From Prochlorococcus marinus str. MIT 9215 (GTDB lineage Bacteria; Cyanobacteriota; Cyanobacteriia; PCC-6307; Cyanobiaceae): a DNA stretch of 13,737 nt. The notes below the pieces were generated by a model that worked only from the letters and a program-made list of their open reading frames with translations, was not told where the DNA came from and did no database searches. Made by a program: the position numbers and the translations under genes. The DNA lies in the NCBI GenBank assembly GCA_949486985.1, contig CATBLW010000187.1:1-13737 (forward strand), read 5' to 3'. Shown here in pieces: positions 7,260 to 13,736 of this stretch; the stretch's first letter is position 1, and each line of letters starts with the position of its first letter.

Positions 7260-8081
7260 TCAAGACTCCTCCAACACTCCATAAAACTGGCCAGAGATCT
7301 TCACATCGACAGCTTCTTTGCCACCCATATCGGTATCGGATGGTTGATAGGCAGTAAACAAGCCAGCGAATTCACCGGTCTCAGCATCAACCTTGTTAAC
7401 CGAAAGAACCATATGGCCAGCTCCATCGATATGACGCTTGAGGTTCTCAGTGGCGAGCTCGGAATCATCCCCACCTAAAGCAACAAGACCCTGGGCGTAA
7501 TCAACACCAGTGGTCAACGCACGAGCTTTGGGATCAAGGAAATTACTGGTGCGATAGCTGGGAGCGCGATAGTCACCCTCGAGATCGGTGCTAGGGCTCA
7601 ACGCAGCACCGTTGGCTTTAGCCACGAGTTCCTTGCTTGCGAAGGTGAATGGGACCTCTTCACCACCAGCCAAAAGGACAGTGACAGGCTGGAAGTCCAT
7701 ACCGCCCTGCTCAGAGAAGGTGATGCTGTCTCCAGAGACGGCGAGATCGCCATAGACCTGATCCAAGCTGGATGTGAAGCGAGTCAGGATCTTGCCTTCG
7801 AGATAACGAGATTCCTGGCGTTTGTTGGTGGGCTCACCCTTCACGAAAACTTGAGAAGGATGCATACAAATTTCGCGGAGCTGATACTTACCGCCTTGCG
7901 TCAGGCTGATCGATCCCCGTGCCTCATCAGGCAGCGTTGGGCAATCATTGGCCAAACCGGTGTCTTTGATGTCTTCGTAAGTGATGTTGGAGCGATCCAT
8001 AGCCTGGGAACCACCACTACAGGCAGTCACCACGGTGAGACAAAGAGCCAGCACCAGGGCCAGCAGAGGACGAAAGCTCAT
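7260..8081 (-). CDS. psbO: Photosystem II manganese-stabilizing protein PsbO (precursor)
   Basis: 33-kDa extrinsic PSII subunit on the lumenal side that stabilises the Mn4CaO5 cluster. The 273-residue precursor matches cyanobacterial PsbO throughout: ITYEDIKDTGLANDCPTLPDEARG, PTNKRQE, SLDQVYGDL, GMDFQPVTV, SYRTSNFLDPKARALTTG and the ending ISGQFYG. The conserved disulfide pair is Cys47 and Cys72. The N-terminus is a Sec signal: MSFRP, a hydrophobic run to about residue 19, then VTAC with Cys21. That is a consensus lipobox, unlike the AxA site of Synechocystis PsbO. An alternative cut after GGSQA (28/29) is possible. No Shine-Dalgarno sequence precedes the ATG. The gene is monocistronic by position: 303 bp of spacer lies upstream and a terminator downstream. 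A perfect 14-bp palindrome lies about 30 bp before the start. Confidence 0.98.
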   Translation of the reverse strand: MSFRPLLALVLALCLTVVTACSGGSQAMDRSNITYEDIKDTGLANDCPTLPDEARGSISLTQGGKYQLREICMHPSQVFVKGEPTNKRQESRYLEGKILTRFTSSLDQVYGDLAVSGDSITFSEQGGMDFQPVTVLLAGGEEVPFTFASKELVAKANGAALSPSTDLEGDYRAPSYRTSNFLDPKARALTTGVDYAQGLVALGGDDSELATENLKRHIDGAGHMVLSVNKVDAETGEFAGLFTAYQPSDTDMGGKEAVDVKISGQFYGVLEES

Positions 8082-8109
8082 GGAAAGGATGCCAAATAGC
8101 CAGATAACT

Positions 8110-8123
8110 GCGGTATGTACCGC
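8110..8123. promoter_or_regulatory. Palindrome upstream of psbO, possible operator
   Basis: GCGGTA, two bases, TACCGC: a perfect 6-bp inverted repeat 29-42 bp before the psbO ATG. The spacing (GTA-N2-TAC) does not fit the NtcA consensus GTA-N8-TAC. No factor is assigned. The rest of the 8082-8384 spacer shows no gene and no clear promoter boxes. It holds only a weak AT-rich hairpin near 8313-8331 lacking a T-run. Confidence 0.3.
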
Positions 8124-8384
8124 CCAAAGTCCACCTTACAGGGGCAAAACAGTGGATAACAGCTACCTTTTGCACCTCTCAACAACCCGTTGTGTAAAGC
8201 CATGCTCAGGCTGAGAACTCACTCATAGCAAGAAGCCCTAATGCACGCACCGGCTTAAAAGACAGCGAAGGAAGGGGCATGAAAGAGAAAAGTGGCCAGA
8301 AACGTTGCTTCAAACTTTTATAAGAAAAGTTCGTTTTTGCGAAAGCTGCAGTCTTCAGGGGCACCTCTTCAACAGCGAGTCTGA

Positions 8385-9671
8385 TCAAAAAGCTGCTGAG
8401 GACGTCTTAGGAATCTCCAGAAGAGCATCAAGCAACTGGTGAGCCAAGACCAACTTGGAGGTCACGGGCAATGCACGAGCAATACCATCAGCGCCAACCA
8501 ACCAACCACCATTGGCATTCTCCTCAAAACCCTGGCCAGGTCGGTCGATCGGATTAGCAAAAAGCAAGTCACAGCCCTTCAACAATCGCTTCGCCGCACC
8601 CAGCTTCTGCACCTCAGAGTCATCCCCAGTGAGGGCAGCGAAGCCAAGCACCACCTGACCTTCAGGGCGATTGCCGACAAGCTCTGCCAGTAGATCCGGC
8701 ACAAGTTCGAGGCCAGTGGCCAGAGAAGCCAGCAAGCAATCCTTGGAAGTTTTTTGAACCTGGGGGCCATCAGCAAGACGCAGATCCGCCACCGCTGCTG
8801 CCATCGCCACAGCATCGGCTTGAGATTGCAGCGCAGCCAACACTGACTGCATCTGCCTCGCACTACCAACGGGATGGAGCGTCAATCCCTCCAGCCAAGC
8901 TTCAGGAACAGTCACTGGACCATGCACAAGATCAACACAAGCACCCCGCAGCCGAGCAGCCTGGGCCAAGAGCACCCCCATCCGACCACTACTGCGGTTG
9001 CTCAGCAAGCGCGCCGGATCCAAGGATTCAACTGTGGGGCCAGCCGTGACCAACAAGCGGCGACCACTCCAATCACGCCGCAAATGACCGACCTGATCGG
9101 CCTGTAGCAAGCCACTGAGAACAGCCAGCTCGATCAACTCAGGGGCAGCCATGCGGCCTTCGCCCAAGCGATCACAGGCCAACAAGCCAGCTTCAGGTGC
9201 CAACGGCAACACCTTGGGATCATCCTTTAAATATTGCCAATTCCTTTGCACTGCGGGACTGCTCCACATCCCTGTGTTCATGGCTGCAGCAACCACTACT
9301 GGGCGTTCGCACGCCAGCAAGATACTGGCCAAAAGACCATCCCCAAGACCTTGGCTCCAACGGCCAAGACTTGATGCACTCAGAGGCGCCACAACAACAA
9401 GCTCCGCCCATTCAGCCAGAGCGATATGCAAAGGGCGCGGTTCGCTCGGATTCCATTGATCCTCGTCCTGATAACAACGATGGCGGCTGAGACTGGCAAG
9501 CGCCAAAGGACTCACAAGCTTGGCGGCACTAGGCGTGACGACACATCGCACCTCTGCACCCGCCTTAACCAAGGCACTAACGAGCAATGGCGTTTTGACG
9601 GCAGCGATGCTGCCACTTGCCGCAACAAGCAGACGGCGTCCCGCCAGGGTGCCTGCCGTCTCATTCTTCAT
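8385..9671 (-). CDS. coaBC: Bifunctional phosphopantothenoylcysteine decarboxylase / phosphopantothenate-cysteine ligase
   Basis: Catalyses two consecutive steps of coenzyme A synthesis (EC 4.1.1.36 and 6.3.2.5). The N-terminal flavin-dependent CoaC domain (about 10-190) shows RRLLVAASGSIAA, the active-site His82 (PLHIALAEW), AAAMNTGMW (the PxMNxxMW-type substrate loop, Asn132) and the lid cysteine Cys166 (LLACDRLGEGRM). The CoaB domain (about 200-420) shows RRLLVTAGPTVE, NRSSGRMG (225-232), AAAVADLRL and GFAALTGD. The usual PATAN motif of CoaC reads PLSAS, a local divergence. I use the ATG at 9671 (428 residues) because AGGAA lies 7 nt before it. A TTG at 9692 would add 7 residues with no such site. 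The start overlaps the DUF2555 gene by 11 bp, suggesting translational coupling. Confidence 0.96.
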   Translation of the reverse strand: MKNETAGTLAGRRLLVAASGSIAAVKTPLLVSALVKAGAEVRCVVTPSAAKLVSPLALASLSRHRCYQDEDQWNPSEPRPLHIALAEWAELVVVAPLSASSLGRWSQGLGDGLLASILLACERPVVVAAAMNTGMWSSPAVQRNWQYLKDDPKVLPLAPEAGLLACDRLGEGRMAAPELIELAVLSGLLQADQVGHLRRDWSGRRLLVTAGPTVESLDPARLLSNRSSGRMGVLLAQAARLRGACVDLVHGPVTVPEAWLEGLTLHPVGSARQMQSVLAALQSQADAVAMAAAVADLRLADGPQVQKTSKDCLLASLATGLELVPDLLAELVGNRPEGQVVLGFAALTGDDSEVQKLGAAKRLLKGCDLLFANPIDRPGQGFEENANGGWLVGADGIARALPVTSKLVLAHQLLDALLEIPKTSSAAF

Positions 9672-9876
9672 CGAAGGGTTCCTGATCGACAAGATGGACG
9701 TAAGGAGCAGTCAGCTCCGGACGATGAATGGCCAAAGCTCGCAATAGATGCCAATCTCCGAGCCCGTCAAAGGCCGCGGGGTAATCGTCGTCTTCAAGGC
9801 GCTGAGCAAGCACAGCGATGGCCGCTTCATCAAAAGCCTCAAGACGCTCTGGAGTGATGACGGAGGAAGCCTGCAT
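9661..9876 (-). CDS. DUF2555 family cyanobacterial protein
   Basis: Short acidic protein of a family known essentially from cyanobacteria, function unknown. The core LAQRLEDDDYPAAFDGLGDWHLLRALAIHRPEL and the ending PYVHLVDQEPFDEE are diagnostic. I choose the ATG at 9876 (71 residues) because AGGA lies 7 nt upstream of it. In-frame ATGs at 9900 (79 residues) and 9930 (89 residues) have no better site. The stop codon lies inside the first codons of coaBC (11-bp overlap), so the two are almost certainly cotranscribed. Confidence 0.85.
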   Translation of the reverse strand: MQASSVITPERLEAFDEAAIAVLAQRLEDDDYPAAFDGLGDWHLLRALAIHRPELTAPYVHLVDQEPFDEE

Positions 9877-9958
9877 CGAGAAGTCCTGGACGTTCTGCAT
9901 AGTTGCTACTGATGCGGCGCCAAGGCCCATTCTGCCTAGAAGCTAGGTTGCTGGCACT

Positions 9959-10031
9959 GGGGAATTAGCTCAGCTGGTAGAGCGCTGCGATCGCACCGCA
10001 GAGGTCAGGGGTTCGAATCCCCTATTCTCCA
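9959..10031 (+). tRNA. tRNA-Ala, anticodon CGC
   Basis: A complete 73-nt cloverleaf: acceptor GGGGAAT with ATTCTCC, D-stem GCTC/GAGC, anticodon stem CTGCG/CGCAG, loop ATCGCAC giving anticodon CGC (reads GCG), and T-stem AGGGG/CCCCT with loop TTCGAAT. The third acceptor pair is G3:U70, the alanine identity element, and the discriminator is A73. The CCA end is not encoded. Confidence 0.97.
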
Positions 10032-10102
10032 CTGAGCGCATCAACGCAATCATTGTAAAATTGAACGAACATCTCAGGTCCAGATGGGCGACAATTGAGC
10101 CC

Positions 10103-10267
10103 ATGGACCAGCACATTCACCTGAGTCGCCCCCAGCGGCCCCCACTATTAATAGCCCTAGCCTGCATTGTTGTTCTGGCGATACTGGCTCGGCCATCATC
10201 CCTGCTGACTTTTGGCTTGATTGCTCTGGCAGGAAGCCTTTCACGCAGGCGAATCCCGCACCTGTGA
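10103..10267 (+). CDS. Small hydrophobic membrane protein candidate
   Basis: A 54-residue frame from ATG: a short polar N-terminus (DQHIHLSRPQRP), two hydrophobic stretches PLLIALACIVVLAILA (14-29) and SSLLTFGLIALAGSL (32-46) split by a proline, and a basic end SRRRIPHL. This is the layout of a small membrane protein with one long or two short helices and a positive C-terminus. I do not recognise a family. A TTG at 10061 would give 68 residues. The start has no strong ribosome binding site. It sits 71 bp after the tRNA. Confidence 0.5.
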   Translation: MDQHIHLSRPQRPPLLIALACIVVLAILARPSSLLTFGLIALAGSLSRRRIPHL

Positions 10268-10310
10268 CGCTCCATGCGTTAAAAAAGAGTGAAGAAAAAA
10301 CTGGCTACTG

Positions 10311-10511
10311 ATGTCGCAATCAAAACGAGAACAGGTTGTCAGCCACCTGCGTTATATCCGGCAAGAACTACGAGAGATGCATCAAGGCGTAATGGAAGAC
10401 GGCCTCCTGCCAGAGGCAGGCGAGGTGAGAGGAGTCATGGCACAGATGGAAGCACTGCTGGAGCTACTGGAAGGCAAGTCATCCCGCAAGGCCAAAGCGG
10501 AAGCAAGCTGA
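10311..10511 (+). CDS. Small helical hypothetical protein, 66 aa
   Basis: A 66-residue charged, probably all-helical protein: SQSKREQVVSHLRYIRQELREMH, a short break (VMEDGLLPEAGEV), then RGVMAQMEALLELLEG and a basic tail SSRKAKAEAS. The heptad-like spacing of Leu/Ile/Met suggests a helical hairpin. I do not recognise a family. The start is ATG, with an A/G-rich stretch (GAAGAAAAAA) upstream. Reading-frame evidence is the amphipathic pattern and the terminator 65 bp after the stop (10577-10601). It may be cotranscribed with the 54-aa frame 43 bp upstream. Confidence 0.6.
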   Translation: MSQSKREQVVSHLRYIRQELREMHQGVMEDGLLPEAGEVRGVMAQMEALLELLEGKSSRKAKAEAS

Positions 10512-10576
10512 AGTTTCACCAGGCGACTTGCAAAACACTTTCAGGCAGGCTTTCCTTCGCCAATCCCCATCACTTG

Positions 10577-10601
10577 GCTCGGGCTGGTTCCGAGCTTTTT
10601 T
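10577..10601 (+). terminator. Rho-independent terminator T1 after the 66-aa gene
   Basis: GCTCGG (10577-10582), a 7-nt loop, CCGAGC (10590-10595) and six Ts (10596-10601). The stem is perfect and ends directly at the T-run. Confidence 0.85.
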
Positions 10602-10666
10602 ATTGGCATCCCCTATCTGTAGCGGAGTATGAAGGCACTTACGCTAGAAATGGTGTAGACAGGGGG

Positions 10667-10725
10667 TGGCAGGGCTTTGGGCCGGGTGATGGGGATTATC
10701 AGGATTCCATCCCTGCCAGTTTTTT
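10667..10725 (+). terminator. Terminator-like hairpin T2 abutting ycf20
   Basis: The outer stem is TGGCAGG (10667-10673) with CCTGCCA (10712-10718). The inner stem is GATGG (10688-10692) with CCATC (10707-10711), stacked on the 3' side, leaving a 14-nt bulge on the left. A G and six Ts (10720-10725) follow. The ycf20 ATG comes 4 nt later. Confidence 0.65.
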
Positions 10726-10729
10726 CTAA

Positions 10730-11074
10730 ATGATGCGACCTCGGCTTCAATCCACAAGCTTGCATCGCAGTGTTGGCCTTGCGGGGGAACGCCTTGAACT
10801 CTGGGCTGTCAATCCCTGGAGGAAGGCTTCATTGCTCGTCATCGTGGTGTTGGCAGCCTTTCTGATTGGCAGTGCCGTGGGCACCATCAGCGGTGCTCTC
10901 GATCTGATGGACCCGGTCGGAGCCTTGATCACAGTGGTGGCATGGGAAGCCATGGTTCGCCTACGGCGTTATTGGCAGCCGTCCGATAGCTCTGCCTTAG
11001 GTCGTCAACTGCTGGACATGGCGCGCATTGGCCTGCTCTATGGCCTGCTCCTGGAAGGTTTCAAGCTGCTTTAA
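10730..11074 (+). CDS. ycf20: Ycf20-like DUF565 membrane protein
   Basis: A 114-residue membrane protein of the Ycf20/DUF565 family, conserved in cyanobacteria and plastids. In algae and plants the family has been linked to thermal dissipation (non-photochemical quenching). The biochemical role is unknown, and transfer of that role here is inference. Visible features are the family-typical ELWAVNPWRKASL (23-35), a first membrane segment LLVIVVLAAFLIGSAVG (35-51) with TISGALDLMDP, a second segment VGALITVVAWEAM (63-75), RLRR, and a C-terminal hydrophobic stretch ending GLLYGLLLEGFKLL. Two consecutive ATG codons open the frame (10730 and 10733). A terminator-like hairpin ends 4 nt upstream with no room for a Shine-Dalgarno sequence, so translation is leaderless-like or depends on the leader structure. 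Confidence 0.88.
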   Translation: MMRPRLQSTSLHRSVGLAGERLELWAVNPWRKASLLVIVVLAAFLIGSAVGTISGALDLMDPVGALITVVAWEAMVRLRRYWQPSDSSALGRQLLDMARIGLLYGLLLEGFKLL

Positions 11075-11083
11075 GGCCACTAG

Positions 11084-11113
11084 CTTCAAGAGAACTGACT
11101 TCAAGAACACTGG
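11084..11113. repeat. Imperfect 15-bp tandem repeat
   Basis: CTTCAAGAGAACTGA (11084-11098) and CTTCAAGAACACTGG (11099-11113) match at 12 of 15 bases. They are followed by CTTTTTTAG. They lie in the ycf20 to NDH-2 spacer. A weak GCCA/TGGC pairing across them ahead of the T-run might act as a poor terminator. Confidence 0.5.
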
Positions 11114-11197
11114 CTTTTTTAGGGCACTGATGGTCCAGCAGAGACAATCACGTCGCTCGTTCATAGCCTGCCGATAAGAACAACGACCTGGATATCC

Positions 11198-12709
11198 ATG
11201 GCAGGCGATCACTTCTTCCTTGAGCTCGAGCCCCCAAACAAAAACTTGAGCAAGGCAGCCCATGTTGTGATTGTTGGCGGTGGTTTCGCAGGAGTGCGCG
11301 CCTGTAAAGCTCTCGCCAAAACAGACGTACGCATCACCCTGATCGACAAGCGAAATTTCAACCTCTTTCAACCTCTGCTTTATCAAGTCGCCACAGGACT
11401 CGTTTCCCGTGAGGATGTTGCGACCCCACTCAGGCAACTGGTAGGCAAACAGCCCAATGTTCAGGTTCTTCTTGGAGAAGTCAGCCAGTTAAATCCAAGC
11501 CAAAAGCAGATCGTTTTCAACGGCAAGGCCTACAGCTATGACTACTTAATCCTCGCCACTGGTTCGGGCAGCAGCTATTTCGGCCATGAGGAATGGCGCA
11601 GCTTTGCGCCAACCATGAAAATCCTTGAGCACGCCGAAGAGATACGCCGTCGCCTACTGATGGCCATGGAGCAGGCAGAACAAATGCCAGATGCCCATGC
11701 CCGTCAATTCCTGCAAACCGTTGTGATTGTTGGTGGCGGCCCCTCGGGCTGCGAGATGGCAGGAGCCGTATCTGAATTGATGCGCAATGCCATGCAACGA
11801 GAGTTCAAACAGCTCGACCCGACCACCACCAAGATCTACCTGGTTGATCCTGGCGAACGAGTCCTGCGTGCCATGCCCGAGGGATTGTCGAACTCTGCCC
11901 AGCGAACCCTTGAATCACTAGGTGTCGAAATCATTTTCAAGGGCCGGGTGGAAAGCATGCAACCCGGCGAAGTAATCATGAGCACGCCAAACGGAGAGCA
12001 ACGTCTACAGGCTGCCACCGTGATCTGGACCGCTGGGGTGAAGCCGTCGCACCTGGGCAAAAAGCTTGCTGAGAGCATCGATTGTGAACTCGACCGAGCT
12101 GGCAGGGTTGTTGTGGAAGCCGACTTCTCGATACGCACGCATCCCGACATCCGAGTTGTTGGCGACCTCTGTTGCTACAAGCACACCAAGGATGGCAACC
12201 CCCTCCCAGGGATGGCAGGGCCCGCCAATCAAGCGGGTGGTTTTGTTGGCAAGGACATCACCGCGCTGGTGAGCGGCTCCACTCGCCCCCGCTTCGACTG
12301 GTTTGATTTCGGCAGCATGGCTGTGCTCGATCGGATCGCCGCCGTCGCCAACCTGCGAGGCTTGCAATTCTCTGGAGGCATCGGCTGGCTGCTCTGGGCA
12401 CTTGCACACCTGGCCTTTATGCCTGATCGCGAGAACCGTTTCACACTGCTGTTCAAATGGCTCATTGCCATCGTGTCTCAACAGCGTTCCGCCATGCTGC
12501 TCACAGGCATGCCCAGCCAGCACATCGGCAACGACATGCCTGATGCTCACTTCCCCATGCCCAACGTCAAAGGCCCTTCAATCGCCACTCCAGATGCGGC
12601 ATTGAAAGCCGCCATGAGCTATTACAGCCAACAAGTCTCGGGAATCAGCGCTCAGCCCAAAGCAGGCACAGACGAATCCAGCGAAGATTCCGTCGCTGCC
12701 AACAAATAA
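11198..12709 (+). CDS. Type II NAD(P)H dehydrogenase (NDH-2), FAD-dependent
   Basis: Single-subunit, non-proton-pumping flavoprotein that passes electrons from NAD(P)H to a quinone at the membrane. The 503 residues hold two Rossmann motifs: VVIVGGGFAG (23-32) for FAD and VVIVGGGPSGCEMAG (175-189) for the dinucleotide. NDH-2 signature QPLLYQVATG is at 58-67, ATG in YLILATGSG (117-124), and VVGDLCCY (320-327) is the second FAD contact. NPLPGMAGPANQAGGFVGKDI (from 334) is typical of the family. A hydrophobic C-terminal region (398-427) suits membrane attachment. The last 60 residues are polar and probably unstructured. Cyanobacteria have several such proteins (NdbA, NdbB, NdbC), and NdbB has been linked to phylloquinone synthesis as a demethylphylloquinone reductase. 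I cannot choose between them, so give no symbol. The 3' end overlaps convergent pyrB by 58 bp. Confidence 0.93.
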   Translation: MAGDHFFLELEPPNKNLSKAAHVVIVGGGFAGVRACKALAKTDVRITLIDKRNFNLFQPLLYQVATGLVSREDVATPLRQLVGKQPNVQVLLGEVSQLNPSQKQIVFNGKAYSYDYLILATGSGSSYFGHEEWRSFAPTMKILEHAEEIRRRLLMAMEQAEQMPDAHARQFLQTVVIVGGGPSGCEMAGAVSELMRNAMQREFKQLDPTTTKIYLVDPGERVLRAMPEGLSNSAQRTLESLGVEIIFKGRVESMQPGEVIMSTPNGEQRLQAATVIWTAGVKPSHLGKKLAESIDCELDRAGRVVVEADFSIRTHPDIRVVGDLCCYKHTKDGNPLPGMAGPANQAGGFVGKDITALVSGSTRPRFDWFDFGSMAVLDRIAAVANLRGLQFSGGIGWLLWALAHLAFMPDRENRFTLLFKWLIAIVSQQRSAMLLTGMPSQHIGNDMPDAHFPMPNVKGPSIATPDAALKAAMSYYSQQVSGISAQPKAGTDESSEDSVAANK

Positions 12710-13698
12710 AGCAAAGCCATGCGGATCGGGATGCCATTGCGCACCTGTTCCTCCACCAAGCTGATCGCAAGATCATCCAGCAACGCTCCACCCATTTCAA
12801 CGCCACGGTTGACCGGGCCGGGATGAAGAACGGGAACCGACTGGCCACACAACTGCAAACGCTCATGGGTCAAGCCGTAATCCAGGTGATAACGATCCAA
12901 ATCCGTGAGTAGGTGTTGATGCATGCGTTCCTTCTGCAACCTCAAAGTCATCACCGCATCCGCACCAGGCAAAGCCTCCTCAAGGGTTCGCACCACCTCG
13001 ACCCGCCCACGTTGTGAGACAGGATCATGTCGCTGACCTGGCGGCGGTGCATCGACGAAACCTGCAAATTCTTGAGGCACAAGGCTCGGCGGGCCACACA
13101 ACACAACATCTGCACCGCAGGCTGTCAGTGCCCAAAGATTGGATCGCGCCACACGTGAATGAAGGGCGTCTCCCACAATCACAATCCGCTTGCCCTGTAG
13201 AGCCTCAGGCAGGGGATGATCCGGATCAAAATGATGGGCAAGGGTGTAGAGATCAAGCAATCCCTGGCTGGGATGGCTGTGCAGACCATCACCACCATTG
13301 AGAACGGCGGTGCGTTCTCCTGAACGATCTAAAGCACAAGCAAGTTGTTCTGGAACACTTGTTGAACGATGGCGCACGACCAAGACATCAGCGCCCATCG
13401 CTACATAGGTTCGGGCTGTATCGAGGAGTGTCTCTCCCTTGCTGAGTGAACTACTGGCAGGGGTGAAACTCTGCACATCAGCAGAGAGCCGCCGCGCCGC
13501 CAACTCAAAACTGCTGCGGGTTCGCGTACTGGGCTCAAAAAACAACGTTGCAACCAAACGCCCCTGTAATGCCGGCAACTTGCGCGCGCCTGTCACAGGC
13601 ATGGAACGGAAGCGATGGGCAAGCTCGAGAACAGAGGAGTAATCCTCAACGGAGAAGCTGGCCAGATCGAGAATGTGCCGATGGGACCAGCCGCTCAT
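12652..13698 (-). CDS. pyrB: Aspartate carbamoyltransferase catalytic chain
   Basis: Condenses carbamoyl phosphate with aspartate to carbamoyl aspartate, the committed step of pyrimidine synthesis (EC 2.1.3.2, cytosolic). The 348 residues are slightly longer than the E. coli chain. The carbamoyl-phosphate site FFEPSTRTRSSFE is at 53-65, the loop lysine Lys87 in SLSKGET at 84-90, and HPSQGLLDLYT at 142-152. GDALHSRVARSN (176-187), TLRLQKER (251-258, aspartate binding) and HPGPVNRG (292-299) complete the active site. The typical family end RMALLYLLA is followed by a short extra tail (ATESSLDSSVPALG). No pyrI regulatory chain is visible. The final 58 bp, including that tail, are also the coding end of the NDH-2 gene on the other strand. 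The ATG start fits the family N-terminus. Confidence 0.98.
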   Translation of the reverse strand: MSGWSHRHILDLASFSVEDYSSVLELAHRFRSMPVTGARKLPALQGRLVATLFFEPSTRTRSSFELAARRLSADVQSFTPASSSLSKGETLLDTARTYVAMGADVLVVRHRSTSVPEQLACALDRSGERTAVLNGGDGLHSHPSQGLLDLYTLAHHFDPDHPLPEALQGKRIVIVGDALHSRVARSNLWALTACGADVVLCGPPSLVPQEFAGFVDAPPPGQRHDPVSQRGRVEVVRTLEEALPGADAVMTLRLQKERMHQHLLTDLDRYHLDYGLTHERLQLCGQSVPVLHPGPVNRGVEMGGALLDDLAISLVEEQVRNGIPIRMALLYLLAATESSLDSSVPALG

Positions 13699-13736
13699 GG
13701 AGCATCACTTGCCGAAGGAGCCCAGGCTTGTTGCAA
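13695..13736 (-). CDS. Possible 3' end of the gene upstream of pyrB (partial)
   Basis: Thirteen codons, LQQAWAPSASDAP, run from the window edge to a TGA that overlaps the pyrB ATG in an ATGA arrangement. Such a 4-base overlap is typical of translationally coupled genes, but the stretch is too short to identify. A second frame also stops nearby (13705), so this is tentative. Confidence 0.3.
   Translation of the reverse strand: MQQAWAPSASDAP

Larger units (their letters stand above)
10562..10725 (+). promoter_or_regulatory. Candidate attenuator / structured leader of ycf20
   Basis: Bases 10562-10580 are complementary to 10679-10697 over 19 consecutive pairs: 12 Watson-Crick pairs first, three G-U wobbles in the rest, extendable by three more wobbles. 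The left arm overlaps the 5' stem of terminator T1 and the right arm overlaps the inner stem of terminator T2. The structures therefore exclude each other, as terminator and antiterminator do. I recognise no known riboswitch consensus. A weak promoter-like pair (TTGGCA at 10603, TATGAA at 10628, spacing 19) could start a short transcript here. Confidence 0.4.

Noticed and set aside
8206..8388. 60-aa minus-strand frame starting with TTG at the coaBC stop codon
   Set aside because: The overlap suggests coupling, but there is no ribosome binding site, the composition is non-committal and no family is recognised.
10602..10725. Known small RNA (SRP RNA, 6S, Yfr1 or a standard riboswitch) in the ycf20 leader
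   Set aside because: I looked for the SRP GGAAG-loop core, the Yfr1 ACTCCTCACAC element, the TPP CTGAGA and the cobalamin-box motifs and found none.
10289..10729. 146-aa plus-strand open frame spanning the 66-aa gene and the spacer before ycf20
   Set aside because: It runs through two terminators and the long-range inverted repeat, has an incoherent composition and resembles no family. The 66-aa frame is the better reading.
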